Source: Loktanella gaetbuli
GTDB taxonomy: Bacteria > Pseudomonadota > Alphaproteobacteria > Rhodobacterales > Rhodobacteraceae
NCBI RefSeq assembly: GCF_020531945.1
Contig: NZ_JAJATZ010000001.1
Span: 558,001-622,000, forward strand
Length of the DNA: 64,000 nucleotides
Direction of reading: 5' to 3'
Shown piece after piece: positions 51,988 through 61,254 of this stretch (position 1 is its first letter; each line of letters starts with the position of its first letter). The notes below the pieces were generated by a model, which made no database searches, was not told the DNA's origin, and saw only the letters and a list, made by a program, of their open reading frames with translations. The position numbers were made by a program, and so were the translations under genes.

Positions 51988-52554
51988 ATGACCATGAAAC
52001 CAGCATTGATCGCCCTTGGGGTTGCGGCCCTGGCCGCGTGCAGCAGCACGACCACCCGCCTGTCGGCCCCCGTGCCGCCATCGACACTGAACCTGACCGC
52101 CCGCATGAGCACGGTGGTGCTGCGCGATGTGACCCTGCCCGCCTATGCTGCGTCAGAGGAAATCGCGCTGGAAACAGCACCGGGTGTCATCACGTCGGAC
52201 GGTGATCTGTTGTCGGCGGATGATCCGGGACGCGGCGTGACACTAGCGCTGGCCCGGCAGATGGATGACATCCTGTCGGCTGTCGTCGGGCCAGAGCCGT
52301 GGCCGTTCCCGTCGATCCCCGACGTGGTGGTCGACGTGCGTGTGACCGACATGCTGGGCAGCGCGGTCACCGGCACCTACCGTCTATCAGGTCAGTATTT
52401 CATCGGTGGTGACGGGATTGATTATCCCAACAGCGCACAGGCCTTTGACTATGTGATCCCCATGTCCGCGCCCGATCAGTCTGGTGCCGTGGCCGCACAG
52501 GGGGTGGCACTGACCCGTCTGGCCGAGGATATTGCCCGCCGTCTGGGCCGCTGA
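51988..52554 (+). CDS. pqiC: PqiC/YmbA-type outer-membrane lipoprotein
   Basis: A 188-residue lipoprotein with signal MTMKPALIALGVAALAAC (lipobox LAAC, acylated Cys at 18) and the ABC-type transport auxiliary fold: LRDVTLPAYAASEEIAL, GVTLALARQMDDIL, VDVRVTDMLGSAVTGTYRLSGQYFIGG, and a final helix ALTRLAEDIARRL. It starts 4 bases after pqiB. PqiC is the outer-membrane partner that receives the PqiB tunnel. An ATG two codons later (51994) is an alternative start. Confidence 0.88.
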   Translation: MTMKPALIALGVAALAACSSTTTRLSAPVPPSTLNLTARMSTVVLRDVTLPAYAASEEIALETAPGVITSDGDLLSADDPGRGVTLALARQMDDILSAVVGPEPWPFPSIPDVVVDVRVTDMLGSAVTGTYRLSGQYFIGGDGIDYPNSAQAFDYVIPMSAPDQSGAVAAQGVALTRLAEDIARRLGR

Positions 52555-52684
52555 TCAAAGGCATGGGATTGCCGCCAACCGGCCACAGTTGCTACATGCT
52601 TTGACGCTAGGGCTTTGACCAGGGGCGCAATTCGCGCCATGTTCGATCCCAACGCCCGCAAGAGGCGCAAGCAAAGGCAGCAGC

Positions 52685-54901
52685 ATGACCCCCGCCGACC
52701 TACAGGGTAGCATCATTTCGCATCGCAACGACCGCATGGGCGGTCGCATGATCGCGATGCTGAACGCACTGCGCATCACGCGCGATTATGACCTGCCGTT
52801 TTTCGTTGGCTGGACCACCGGTGGGCGCACGTCTGAGGAAATGCGCGATCCGACCGCGATCTTTGACGCAGACTGGGTGGCGCAGCATTTCTTTGACGGC
52901 GATGTGCTGGGCGAGGTTTATGACGACCTGATCGACCTGTCGACGCTGACCCAGCACACGGGCTGGACGCCCGAAAAATTCCGCGCCGCAATCGCGCAGG
53001 GGTCCAGTTTTCTGTCCGGGGCCGCGATGGGGGTCACCGTCCTGCCGTGGGAAAACCCTCAGGAGGTTGCGGCCCGACTGCCACTGGCCGTCGAGAGCAT
53101 CCGTTTCAGCGCCCCCGTACGGGCGATGATCGAACGGATCGACAGTATCTTCGCCGGGACCAAGCTGACCGCCTACCACATCCGGCGCGGCGACATCATC
53201 TATGACCCGATCACGTCGAACAAACTGTGGCCCAACAAGTTCATTCCGCGTGAATTCTACGAACAGCATCTCGGCCGCACGCTGGCCGATCCCGATGCGC
53301 GGGTGCTGATCTTTTCCGACACGCCGGTCGAGGTGGAACGCCTGCGCAAGGTCGATCCCCGGGTGCAGGGTTTCGACGACCTGCTGGGGGATAACGACCT
53401 GACACCGGGGGCGCGCGATTTCCTCGAACTCTTTGCGATGTCGCGCTGCAAACATATCTACGGGCCGCCGTCGTCTGCGTTCAGCCAGACCGCCATGACC
53501 ATCGGCGGATGCAGCCTGCAAGCGGTCGAGGACGCCCTGTCCCCCGAGGACCGGGCCGCCGCGATGGACCGGATGACCGACCGGCTGGAGGCGCGATCAA
53601 CCCTGTTCATCAACATGGGCGACGTGGGCCAGTGCCTGCATTTCCTGATCGAACGCCAAAAGGAATTGGGCGATCCTGCACGCGCGCGCCGCATCATCCG
53701 CGCCTACATGGATGACGGGCTGGACAAATCATTCGCCTATCAGTTGCTGTGCGAATTGTCGGTGGCCACGGGCGATCTGGCCGCCTGCGAGGATATCCGT
53801 GATCTGGCCTATGCGCGGCCCAGCTACAGCGACGATTCCATGGCGACGGTAAACACCTATTCCGCGCTGCATCATCTGGCGCAGGGCAACACGGATACGG
53901 CACTGGACCGGTTGCATGCGTCGTTCTGGTTTCGGCCACTGGAAAACGTCGTGCATGGTGCCGTGAACCTGGGGCTGACCGCCGATATCGTGACGCCGGA
54001 CAATTTCTATCCCTTTGATCCCGCGATGACCCGACAAAAGGGCAACGTCTTTCCGCAGGGCCGCAGGGCCTTGGCCGAGCTGAATACGATCGCGCCCAAG
54101 GGATACGACCCCGAGGATCGCAGCGATTTCCATATGTGGGACATCGTGGTGCGGGACTGGCGGTTGACCTGCGGCAAGAAGCTGAACCGGGCGTTCACCA
54201 ACAAATCCAAGATTGCCAAATCACTGGACATGTTGGAGCGCGCCTTTTCCAAACTGGAGGGCAGCCCGGCACTGACCTCGGCGCGCGGTGTGCTGCTGTT
54301 TGCCGCCGGTGACGCGGACGAGGCGCTGGAATGCCAGCGTCGCGCCATCGCGGCGGCCCCCGACACACCACTTTATCGCAAACGCATCTCGGACGTGCTG
54401 TTCAGCCAGGGCGCGGACAAGACGGCCCTGTTCCAACTACGCAAGGCATCGAACCTGATGGGCTGGCATCCGACCTATCAGGCGGAACTGGGCTGGCGTC
54501 TGTGGCGGATGAAGGAACGCGACGAATCCTGGGAAATCTACAACCGCCTTGCCGTGGCCGATCACCGTTTCATCGAGGTGCATCTGATGACCTCGGACAT
54601 GATCCGCCGCGACCCCGACCGGCTGGAGGAAGCCCTCGCCGTTCTGGAACGCGGGTTGAAACCCGCCCATGGTGCGCAGCGCCTGCTGGCGGCCAAGGCG
54701 CGGTTGCTGATGATGCTGGAACGCGTCGAAGAAGGCCGCGCCGTCTATGAACAGCTGGTGGATTGCGGGCTGGGCACGGAACATACGCACGTCGAAATAT
54801 ACCGTCAATTCAGCGCCTTGGGCCGCGAAGATATTGCACGCGAATTGACTGCGCGCAGTATCTACGATTTCGACATGGTCAAGGAAATGGCCGGGGGCTA
54901 G
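52685..54901 (+). CDS. Fucosyltransferase-like protein fused to a TPR-rich C-terminus
   Basis: The 738-residue protein is not one I know as a named family. The first about 290 residues resemble the alpha-1,2/1,6- and O-fucosyltransferase group: GGRMIAMLNALRIT near residue 19 (like GNQMFQ.A.A), AYHIRRGDII with the HxRRxD-type motif at 165-170, VLIFSDTPVE at 207-216 and GPPSSAFSQTA at 260-270. The rest (about 300-738) is helical with TPR-like periodicity (EALECQRRAIAAAPDTPLY, EALAVLERGLKPAHGAQRLLAAKARLLMML). It has no signal peptide, so it is probably cytosolic. It may glycosylate a surface polymer or protein. It stands after pqiC with a 130-base gap, convergent with the GH3 gene (stops overlap in CTAG). 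Confidence 0.65.
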   Translation: MTPADLQGSIISHRNDRMGGRMIAMLNALRITRDYDLPFFVGWTTGGRTSEEMRDPTAIFDADWVAQHFFDGDVLGEVYDDLIDLSTLTQHTGWTPEKFRAAIAQGSSFLSGAAMGVTVLPWENPQEVAARLPLAVESIRFSAPVRAMIERIDSIFAGTKLTAYHIRRGDIIYDPITSNKLWPNKFIPREFYEQHLGRTLADPDARVLIFSDTPVEVERLRKVDPRVQGFDDLLGDNDLTPGARDFLELFAMSRCKHIYGPPSSAFSQTAMTIGGCSLQAVEDALSPEDRAAAMDRMTDRLEARSTLFINMGDVGQCLHFLIERQKELGDPARARRIIRAYMDDGLDKSFAYQLLCELSVATGDLAACEDIRDLAYARPSYSDDSMATVNTYSALHHLAQGNTDTALDRLHASFWFRPLENVVHGAVNLGLTADIVTPDNFYPFDPAMTRQKGNVFPQGRRALAELNTIAPKGYDPEDRSDFHMWDIVVRDWRLTCGKKLNRAFTNKSKIAKSLDMLERAFSKLEGSPALTSARGVLLFAAGDADEALECQRRAIAAAPDTPLYRKRISDVLFSQGADKTALFQLRKASNLMGWHPTYQAELGWRLWRMKERDESWEIYNRLAVADHRFIEVHLMTSDMIRRDPDRLEEALAVLERGLKPAHGAQRLLAAKARLLMMLERVEEGRAVYEQLVDCGLGTEHTHVEIYRQFSALGREDIARELTARSIYDFDMVKEMAGG

Positions 54902-57336
54902 GCCGCCCCCGTCCAGTTTTCCAGCGCGATCTGGGCATGCGCCTGCAGGTCGGTGGCGGACAACCCGGCATGGATCGTGAATGTGCCTGCGTCCACCCGC
55001 CAGCCCTGCGTGTCCTGATCCCAATAGGCAAAGGCCCGGTGATCCAGCGGGATCGTCACCGTCCGCGCCTCGCCTGCATCCAGTGACAGTTTCGCAAATC
55101 CCTCCAGCTCCTTGTCAGGGCGCGGCACCTGTGGCGCATCCTCGGAGACGTAGATCTGTGCGACAGTGGTCCCTGTGCGGTCGCCGGTGTTGGTCACGGT
55201 CAGCGTGACGCTGGCCCCGGTGTCGTTTGCCGTCACGGACAGGTCCGACAGGGCGAACTGCGTATAGGACAACCCGTGACCGAAGGGGAACAACGGTGTG
55301 ATGCCGTGGCGGTCGTAGTGGCGATAGCCGATCAGCAGACCCTCGGCGTAGCGGACGGTCCCGTCCAGACCGGGATAGACTTGGCGGTCCTGCGATTGAG
55401 TCGGGTTATCGGACCATTTGGCTGGAAACGTCTGCGGCAGACGCCCGCCGGGCTCTGCGTCACCGAACAGCACGTCTGCGACGGCATGGCCTGCCTCCTG
55501 GCCCGGATACCAGGCTTGCAGAATGGCAGCCACATCGCCGGCCCAGGGCATTTCCACAGGGCCACCCGTTTGCAGCACGACCACGGTGTTGGGGTTGGCA
55601 GCAGCGACAGCGGCGATCAGGTCGTCCTGACGGCCCGGAAGTGTGATGTCTTCCAGATCGGACCCTTCGGTGTCCCATTCGCCGGACCGCCCGACAAAGA
55701 CCACGGCGCGGTCTGCCTGTGCAGCGGCGGTTGCGGCGGCAGCAATCTCTGCGTCGCCCATGGGTTTGCCGATCCCGGCACGCAGGGCGGTGAATTGCAG
55801 GTTGTCGCCGCTGCGGGCGGTCACGGTGATCCGCACGGCGTAGGTCTGGCCCGCGGTCAGGTCGATGGTGCCCACCACCTCGTCGCAGCCTTCCTCAAAG
55901 AAGGTGCGGCCCTTTTGCCAGTCGCGCCCGTCCACGATCAGCGCATCGTCGAGGTAGACCGCGCAAGGGCCCGTGGCCGTGATGCCGACGCGGTGCGTGC
56001 CGCTGTCGGTTGGGGTATAGGTGCCGGTCAGCGTGACCTGCACGTCGCTGGGGGACAGTGTGCCGTCGCCGATGGGCGGGATGATGAACATCTCGGCCCC
56101 GTTGGTGGTCGTGGTGTGGACGGGGTCGGCGTCAGGCTGATCCTTGGGTCGGTAGGCAACCTCGAAATCACCTGTCAGCAGGGGTTCCCAGCGGTGATTG
56201 GTGCATCCCGGCGCATAGGTCAGCGCGTCGCCCCCCATCCGGTCCAGCAGCGCATCCCATGGCGCAACACTGTAGTGCGGGTTCAACTGGGCGGACCCGC
56301 CGCCCATGATGCGGGCTGTTTTCGCGTTCGGACCGATCACGGCAAGCGTGCCCTGCGGTGCCAGCGGCAGAATACCGTCGTTTTGCAGCAGGACGGTTGC
56401 CGCAGCCCCTGCCCGCCGGATCAAGGCGCGGGTGGCGGGGCGATCATCCGCAACTTCGTGATGCGGGCGGAGGTCACGCAGCGCGCCAGTGCGGTCCATC
56501 AGCACCAGCATGTTGCGCGCGGCGCGGCGCACGGTGGCGGCATCAACCGCGCCTGCCTCGACCGCCTGCACCAGCGTGTCGCCACGGTCACGGGTCGGAC
56601 CCGGCATTTCCAGATCAAGGCCTGCATCCATGGTCGGTTTGGTGCTGCGCGACCCGAACCAGTCGGACATGACGATCCCGTCATAACCCCACTCGTCGCG
56701 CAAAACCTTGGTCAAAAGCCATGCGTTTTCAGCCGTATAGGTGCCGTTCAGCTTGTTGTAGGACGACATGATCCCCCAGGTGCCAGCGTCCTTGACCGCG
56801 GCCTCAAAGGGACGCAGGTAAAGTTCGCGCAAGGACCGCTCGTCCACGTCACTGTTGATGGTCGTGCGCTCGATCTCGGACTCATTGCCAGCAAAATGTT
56901 TGATCGTGGCGGCGATGCCCTGGGATTGCAGGCCGCGGATATAGCCCACGGTCAGGGCGGCGGTCAGTTCGGGATCTTCGGCGTAGCATTCGAAATTGCG
57001 GCCGTTGGTGACGCTGCGGTGCAGGTTCACCGTCGGGGCCAGCAGCATGTGCGCACCCTTTGATTTGACTTCTGCCGCGAGGGCCGTGCCGATCTCATGT
57101 GCGAGGTCAGGGTCCCATGTCGCGCCCAGCGCGATGCCGACGGGAAAGGCCGCGGCGGTGACGCCGCCTACCAGTGACCCGCCACCGCGCGCGCCGTTGG
57201 GCCCATCGGTGACCCGCAGCGTACCAAGGCCCAGACGGTCAGGCGCGTTCACGGACCAGAAGTCAGCGCCGGACAGGAGTTGCACCTGCTCTGCCAGCGT
57301 CATCTGGTCCAGTAGCGTATCGAAGTGGTCGGTCAT
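54898..57336 (-). CDS. Glycoside hydrolase family 3 beta-glucosidase with PA14 domain, cytosolic
   Basis: An 812-residue GH3 enzyme: the (beta/alpha)8 domain with RVTDGPNGARG, KHFAGNESEIERTT and the nucleophile in YDGIVMSDWFG (Asp at about 225); a second domain (VIGPNAKTARIMGGGSAQ); a PA14 insertion (about 390-530, TYTPTDSGTHRVGITATGPCAVYLDD); and a C-terminal fibronectin-III-like domain. This is the layout of PA14-containing beta-glucosidases. There is no signal peptide, so it acts on imported glycosides. ATG at 57336 overlaps the stop of the Gfo-type oxidoreductase, placing it in the GntR-controlled operon. Confidence 0.93.
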   Translation of the reverse strand: MTDHFDTLLDQMTLAEQVQLLSGADFWSVNAPDRLGLGTLRVTDGPNGARGGGSLVGGVTAAAFPVGIALGATWDPDLAHEIGTALAAEVKSKGAHMLLAPTVNLHRSVTNGRNFECYAEDPELTAALTVGYIRGLQSQGIAATIKHFAGNESEIERTTINSDVDERSLRELYLRPFEAAVKDAGTWGIMSSYNKLNGTYTAENAWLLTKVLRDEWGYDGIVMSDWFGSRSTKPTMDAGLDLEMPGPTRDRGDTLVQAVEAGAVDAATVRRAARNMLVLMDRTGALRDLRPHHEVADDRPATRALIRRAGAAATVLLQNDGILPLAPQGTLAVIGPNAKTARIMGGGSAQLNPHYSVAPWDALLDRMGGDALTYAPGCTNHRWEPLLTGDFEVAYRPKDQPDADPVHTTTTNGAEMFIIPPIGDGTLSPSDVQVTLTGTYTPTDSGTHRVGITATGPCAVYLDDALIVDGRDWQKGRTFFEEGCDEVVGTIDLTAGQTYAVRITVTARSGDNLQFTALRAGIGKPMGDAEIAAAATAAAQADRAVVFVGRSGEWDTEGSDLEDITLPGRQDDLIAAVAAANPNTVVVLQTGGPVEMPWAGDVAAILQAWYPGQEAGHAVADVLFGDAEPGGRLPQTFPAKWSDNPTQSQDRQVYPGLDGTVRYAEGLLIGYRHYDRHGITPLFPFGHGLSYTQFALSDLSVTANDTGASVTLTVTNTGDRTGTTVAQIYVSEDAPQVPRPDKELEGFAKLSLDAGEARTVTIPLDHRAFAYWDQDTQGWRVDAGTFTIHAGLSATDLQAHAQIALENWTGAA

Positions 57337-58472
57337 GAGATTTCCTTTGGTGGTGTCAGTGTCACGGCTTGTCCGGTGCGGGCCGATTCCTGGGCTGCCT
57401 GCCCCATCAGCACAGCCCAGATGCCGTCTGTCGGCGTCACCTCGACCGGACCGGCACCGCGCACGGCAGCGGCAAAGCGTTGGTGCTGATAAAAGGTCGA
57501 TCCGTTGTGATCGCCCGCATCCAGCAGCACCGGATCGACGGGAATTTCAAGGGTATGCGGCCCCTTTGGACTGCGCGGACTGACGGTCAGCTGTGCTGTG
57601 GGTGCAGGACCAAGGGCTGCTGGCCAGAACCGACCTGGCCCCGGCACCTGCACGTCGATGCGCCCCTGCGGGCCGGTTGCGGTGATTTCCTCTTGGTACC
57701 TTGCCCCTTCGGCGAACATGCACAGCTCCAGCATGGCGCGGGTGCCGTTGGCGAAATCGACGATGACATAGGCGTTGTCCCAGATGTCGGGGGTCTGGCC
57801 GTCGTAGGTTTCGGACAAGTGGTTCACGTCCTGCCCGGCGCTGGCCATGACGCGGACCGGGTCGGATGCGAGGATCACGCGCATCAGGTCAAAGAAGTGG
57901 CAGCATTTTTCCACCAATGTCCCGCCAGATCGCGCGTTGAACCGGTTCCAGTCGCCGACCTTGGGCAGAAACGGAAAACGGTGCTCGCGGATCGTCAGCA
58001 TCCTGATCCCGCCTGTTGCCGCCTGCGCCTGCGCGAGGAATGCGGCGACGGGTGGCATATATCGGTATTCCATCGCGACCCAGATCGGGGCCGCGTGGCG
58101 GGCGACAATATCAGCGACGGCAGCATGGTCGGTCGGTACAGTGAACAGTGGTTTTTCACACAGGACCGCGACGGGCCGGGTCTGGGTGATCTGGCGCAGT
58201 TGCGCGACGTGGCAATCATTGGGGCTGACGATGACCACGGCGTCCAGCGCGGGTTCAGACAGCAGATCCGCGAGACTGTCAGCAACCCGCGCGCCACCGG
58301 CCAGCGCGGCCCCCGATTGCGCAAGCTCCGGCACGGGATCAAAGACGACCGCCACGCGGGCATCGTCCAGCAGGGCGATGTTCTGGATATGCTCGCGGGC
58401 CATCATCCCGCAACCGACGATTCCGTAATTCAACGTTTGCAACTTTTCAGCCTTTTCCTGCGCGCGAAACAT
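57333..58472 (-). CDS. Gfo/Idh/MocA family NAD(P)-dependent oxidoreductase
   Basis: The protein (379 residues from the ATG at 58472) has an N-terminal Rossmann fold (YGIVGCGMMAREHIQ), the family motif VLCEKPLFT with catalytic Lys, and the C-terminal domain with GGTLVEKCCHFFDLMRVI (His and Asp of the HxxxD region). Such enzymes oxidise or reduce sugars, inositols or sugar acids; a few are NAD-dependent glycosidases, including a sulfoquinovosidase family (GH188). The gene overlaps the GntR gene by 26 bases; a TTG start at 58442 just after that stop is an alternative. It is co-translated with GH3, so it probably acts on the same sugar. Confidence 0.87.
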   Translation of the reverse strand: MFRAQEKAEKLQTLNYGIVGCGMMAREHIQNIALLDDARVAVVFDPVPELAQSGAALAGGARVADSLADLLSEPALDAVVIVSPNDCHVAQLRQITQTRPVAVLCEKPLFTVPTDHAAVADIVARHAAPIWVAMEYRYMPPVAAFLAQAQAATGGIRMLTIREHRFPFLPKVGDWNRFNARSGGTLVEKCCHFFDLMRVILASDPVRVMASAGQDVNHLSETYDGQTPDIWDNAYVIVDFANGTRAMLELCMFAEGARYQEEITATGPQGRIDVQVPGPGRFWPAALGPAPTAQLTVSPRSPKGPHTLEIPVDPVLLDAGDHNGSTFYQHQRFAAAVRGAGPVEVTPTDGIWAVLMGQAAQESARTGQAVTLTPPKEIS

Positions 58473-59142
58473 AGCGCGCCTTGTCATGATCGAACCATGT
58501 CCGCGACACCTCCATCGGCGTTGCGGATTGTTCCCAGCCTTCGCGCCAGACAAGGCAGCACGGCGTGCCGGGTGACAGGGCGAAATCGACCGGTGCCCAG
58601 TCCGGCACCTGCCCCATCCCGATCCGATCCGCAATCCGGGTGATCGTCAGACCCAGGCGTGCGCTATAGGCGCGATAGAGAGATTCGCTCAGATCGCGGA
58701 CGCCCAGCGCATGACAGCCGTCGATCCAGATTTCTTCGAGCGCGGCGGGAATATCGTCCAGCAGACGCAGGCGCCGGATGCGCCAGGCCTGAGGGTGGGT
58801 CCAGCCGCGGGGGGCAAAGGACGGGCGCGGATCGCGGTCAACGTCCAGCACGCGGGCAGAGGGGAATCCGCCGCCCTCGGGGCGTTCCAACCGAAAGAAA
58901 CTGTAGATGGACGTCACGTCTGCGCGGTGGCGGACGTAATTGCCCGACCCCTGCACACGATCCAGCAGTCCCTTGTCCGCCAGCACGGCCAGCGCCTTGC
59001 GCAGGGTGCCGACCGACAGCCCAAGATCGCGCGCCATCTCGCGTTCGCCCGGCAGCCGGGTGCCATCAGCCAGGTGCCCCGCCGTGATCTGACGGATCAA
59101 CCGCTCGCTGACCGCGATATACTTGGGAAGTGTCTTTGCCAT
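58447..59142 (-). CDS. GntR family (HutC/UTRA-type) transcriptional regulator
   Basis: A 231-residue regulator from the ATG at 59142 (a GTG at 59163 is less likely). The winged helix occupies about residues 5-70 (YIAVSERLIRQITAGHLADGTRLPGEREMARDLGLSVGTLRKAL) and the UTRA ligand domain follows (RRLRLLDDIPAALEEIWIDG, RIADRIGMG, PVDFALSPGTPCCLVWREGW). It is the first gene of the GntR-Gfo-GH3 operon and is divergent from the monooxygenase gene with 58 bases between. It therefore probably represses both operons until its sugar-like ligand is present. Confidence 0.9.
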   Translation of the reverse strand: MAKTLPKYIAVSERLIRQITAGHLADGTRLPGEREMARDLGLSVGTLRKALAVLADKGLLDRVQGSGNYVRHRADVTSIYSFFRLERPEGGGFPSARVLDVDRDPRPSFAPRGWTHPQAWRIRRLRLLDDIPAALEEIWIDGCHALGVRDLSESLYRAYSARLGLTITRIADRIGMGQVPDWAPVDFALSPGTPCCLVWREGWEQSATPMEVSRTWFDHDKARYVSRAGKG

Positions 59143-59166
59143 GCTTCGCCCGAATTGATCCACTAT

Positions 59167-59193
59167 TGCTACACGTCTGGGCCAGTGCTACGC
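59167..59193. promoter_or_regulatory. Candidate GntR-binding direct repeat in the divergent control region
   Basis: TGCTACAC (59167-59174) and TGCTACGC (59186-59193) recur 19 bases apart, about two helical turns, in the 58-base gap between the GntR and monooxygenase starts. HutC-type regulators more often bind inverted repeats, so this is tentative. Confidence 0.3.
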
Positions 59194-59200
59194 AAGTCGG

Positions 59201-60361
59201 ATGAACCAGACAATCGTACCCATCACCAGCCCCGATCTCGATGCCGCAGAGGTGTCTTGGTTTTCGGCGCTTTGTTCCGACGACTATCAGTTTCTCGGCG
59301 TCCCCGACGGCGACCTGCGATCCAGCTGGGATCACTGCCGCGACATCGGGTTGGAGTCCGAAAAGCAGGGATTTCGCAACCTGCTGTGTCCTTCGTCCTA
59401 TCAGGTCGGTCAGGACACGCTGTCCTATGTCGCAGGCATGGCCCCCCTGACCGAACGCATCAATTTCCTCGCCGCCATCCGCTGCGGAGAAATGCAGCCC
59501 ATCATGCTGGCCCGCACCGTGGCCACGCTGGACCATATGTTGCAAGGGCGCCTGACCCTGAACGTCATCAGCAGCGATTTCCCCGGAGAGGTCGCCGACA
59601 GCGCGTTTCGCTATCGCCGCAGCCACGAGGTGGTCGAGATCCTGCGCCAGGCCTGGACCCGTGATACGATTGATTTCAGCGGTGAGGTCTATCAATTCGA
59701 GGGTGTATCGACAGACCCCGCACGCCCCTATCAGACCGGCGGCCCCCTGCTGTATTTCGGCGGCTATTCCCCCGCAGCATTGGAACTGTGCGGCGCGCAA
59801 TGCGACGTCTACCTGATGTGGCCCGAAATCATGGACCAATTGGCCCAGCGCATGCGCGACGTGAACGAGAGGGCGGCAGCCCACGGGCGCACGCTGGACT
59901 ACGGTCTGCGTGTTCACATGATCGTGCGCGACACCGAGGCCGAGGCCCGCGAATACGCCGACTACATCGCCAGCAAGTTGGACGACGAATACGGCAAGCT
60001 GATCCGCGACCGGGCGCATGATTCCATCTCGCTGGGTGTGGCGCATCAGGCGCGGGCGCGGGAATTGGCTGACAAATTCGGCTACGTCGAACCGGGGCTG
60101 TGGACCGGCATTGGTCGCGCGCGCTCCGGGTGTGGGGCCGCCCTCGTGGGGTCCACCGATCAGGTCATGTCCAAGATCGAAGCCTATCAGAAAATGGGCA
60201 TTCGCGCGTTTATCTTTTCGGGCTACCCGCATATCGACGAAGCACGGCATTTCGGCGCCCGCGTCATGCCGCACCTCAAAACCTGTTCGCTGCCGCAGGC
60301 CTATGGCCGCGTGCCCGCCACCACACCGATGACGCCCTTGGGCGCAGGAGACCGCCGCTAA
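59201..60361 (+). CDS. SsuD-like FMNH2-dependent monooxygenase (candidate sulfoquinovose/sulfonate monooxygenase)
   Basis: A 386-residue bacterial-luciferase-family enzyme of the alkanesulfonate monooxygenase branch. The start VSWFSALCSDDYQFLG corresponds to the first strand of SsuD. The sulfonate-site residues of SsuD have counterparts: Arg and His in YGLRVHMIVRDT (237, 239), Arg in GRARSGCGAALVG (about 308) and Tyr in FSGYPHIDEA (342). These were matched by eye. It would cleave a C-S bond with O2 and FMNH2. An aldo/keto reductase and a flavin reductase follow, the partners of SmoC in the sulfoquinovose monooxygenase pathway. The substrate is inferred. Confidence 0.85.
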   Translation: MNQTIVPITSPDLDAAEVSWFSALCSDDYQFLGVPDGDLRSSWDHCRDIGLESEKQGFRNLLCPSSYQVGQDTLSYVAGMAPLTERINFLAAIRCGEMQPIMLARTVATLDHMLQGRLTLNVISSDFPGEVADSAFRYRRSHEVVEILRQAWTRDTIDFSGEVYQFEGVSTDPARPYQTGGPLLYFGGYSPAALELCGAQCDVYLMWPEIMDQLAQRMRDVNERAAAHGRTLDYGLRVHMIVRDTEAEAREYADYIASKLDDEYGKLIRDRAHDSISLGVAHQARARELADKFGYVEPGLWTGIGRARSGCGAALVGSTDQVMSKIEAYQKMGIRAFIFSGYPHIDEARHFGARVMPHLKTCSLPQAYGRVPATTPMTPLGAGDRR

Positions 60362-61254
60362 TGGACCGCATTTCGATCACCGACGACCTCAGCTTTAGCC
60401 GTATCGTCTACGGCATGTGGCGTCTGGGCGATGACGCCGACACGAGCCCCGCCCATGTACAGGCCAAGATCGAGGCCTGTCTGGACCAGGGCATCACCAC
60501 CATGGACCAGGCAGACATCTATGGCGGTTACATGGCCGAGGAGATCATGGGGGCCGCGCTGAAACAGGCCCCCGCGCTCAGGGACAGGATCGAGGTTGTG
60601 ACCAAATGCGATATCGTGGTCGATGCAGGCCGCCATGCAGGTGCGCCGGTCAAATACTATGACACCACCCGCGCGCACATCGAGGCGTCCGTCGATGCAT
60701 CGCTGTCGCTGATGGGGCTGGACCGGATCGATCTGTTGCTGATCCACCGCCCCGATCCGCTGATGGATCATCATGAAACAGGCCGCGCACTGGATGATCT
60801 GGTGGGGTCAGGCAAGGTGCGCGCCGTGGGCGTGTCGAATTTCCGCCCCTGGGACTGGGACCTGCTGCAATCGGCAATGGACACGCCGCTTGCGACCAAC
60901 CAGATCGAATTGTCGCTGACCGCGCGCGATGCCTTTGTGAACGGCGATCTGGCGCATCTCCAACGGCTGGGCAAACCGGCAATGGCGTGGTCGCCCCTGG
61001 GCGGCGGCAGTCTGATGGACGGATCGAACGCCGCACTGACGGCCGAGATGGAAACCATCGCAAAAGACACGGGAACCGACATTGCCGCCGTTGCCACCGC
61101 CTGGCTCTTGGCGCATCCTGCCAACATCATGCCCGTGATGGGCACGAACACCTTATCAAGGATCAAGGCCCTGTCAGACGCACTGAACATCGCACTCACG
61201 CGGCCGCAATGGTTCGCACTGTATACCGCAGCCCGCGGAGAGGAAGTCGCATGA
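60361..61254 (+). CDS. Aldo/keto reductase (SmoB-like position)
   Basis: A 297-residue NAD(P)H-dependent reductase of the YdhF-like AKR group. The catalytic tetrad is visible: Asp49 and Tyr54 in TTMDQADIYGGY, Lys82 in VVTKCD and His129 in LLLIHRPDP. GVSNFRPWDWDLLQ and the C-terminal cofactor loop (MPVMGTNTLSRIKAL) complete it. The ATG overlaps the stop of the monooxygenase gene by one base (TAATG) and its own stop overlaps the flavin reductase, so all three are co-translated. In the sulfo-SMO pathway the AKR SmoB reduces 6-dehydroglucose to glucose; that role fits here but is inferred. Confidence 0.88.
   Translation: MDRISITDDLSFSRIVYGMWRLGDDADTSPAHVQAKIEACLDQGITTMDQADIYGGYMAEEIMGAALKQAPALRDRIEVVTKCDIVVDAGRHAGAPVKYYDTTRAHIEASVDASLSLMGLDRIDLLLIHRPDPLMDHHETGRALDDLVGSGKVRAVGVSNFRPWDWDLLQSAMDTPLATNQIELSLTARDAFVNGDLAHLQRLGKPAMAWSPLGGGSLMDGSNAALTAEMETIAKDTGTDIAAVATAWLLAHPANIMPVMGTNTLSRIKALSDALNIALTRPQWFALYTAARGEEVA

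Noticed and set aside
55276..57063. 595-codon plus-strand frame opposite the GH3 gene
   Set aside because: The GH3 gene on the minus strand has all catalytic blocks; the plus frame is a GC-driven shadow.
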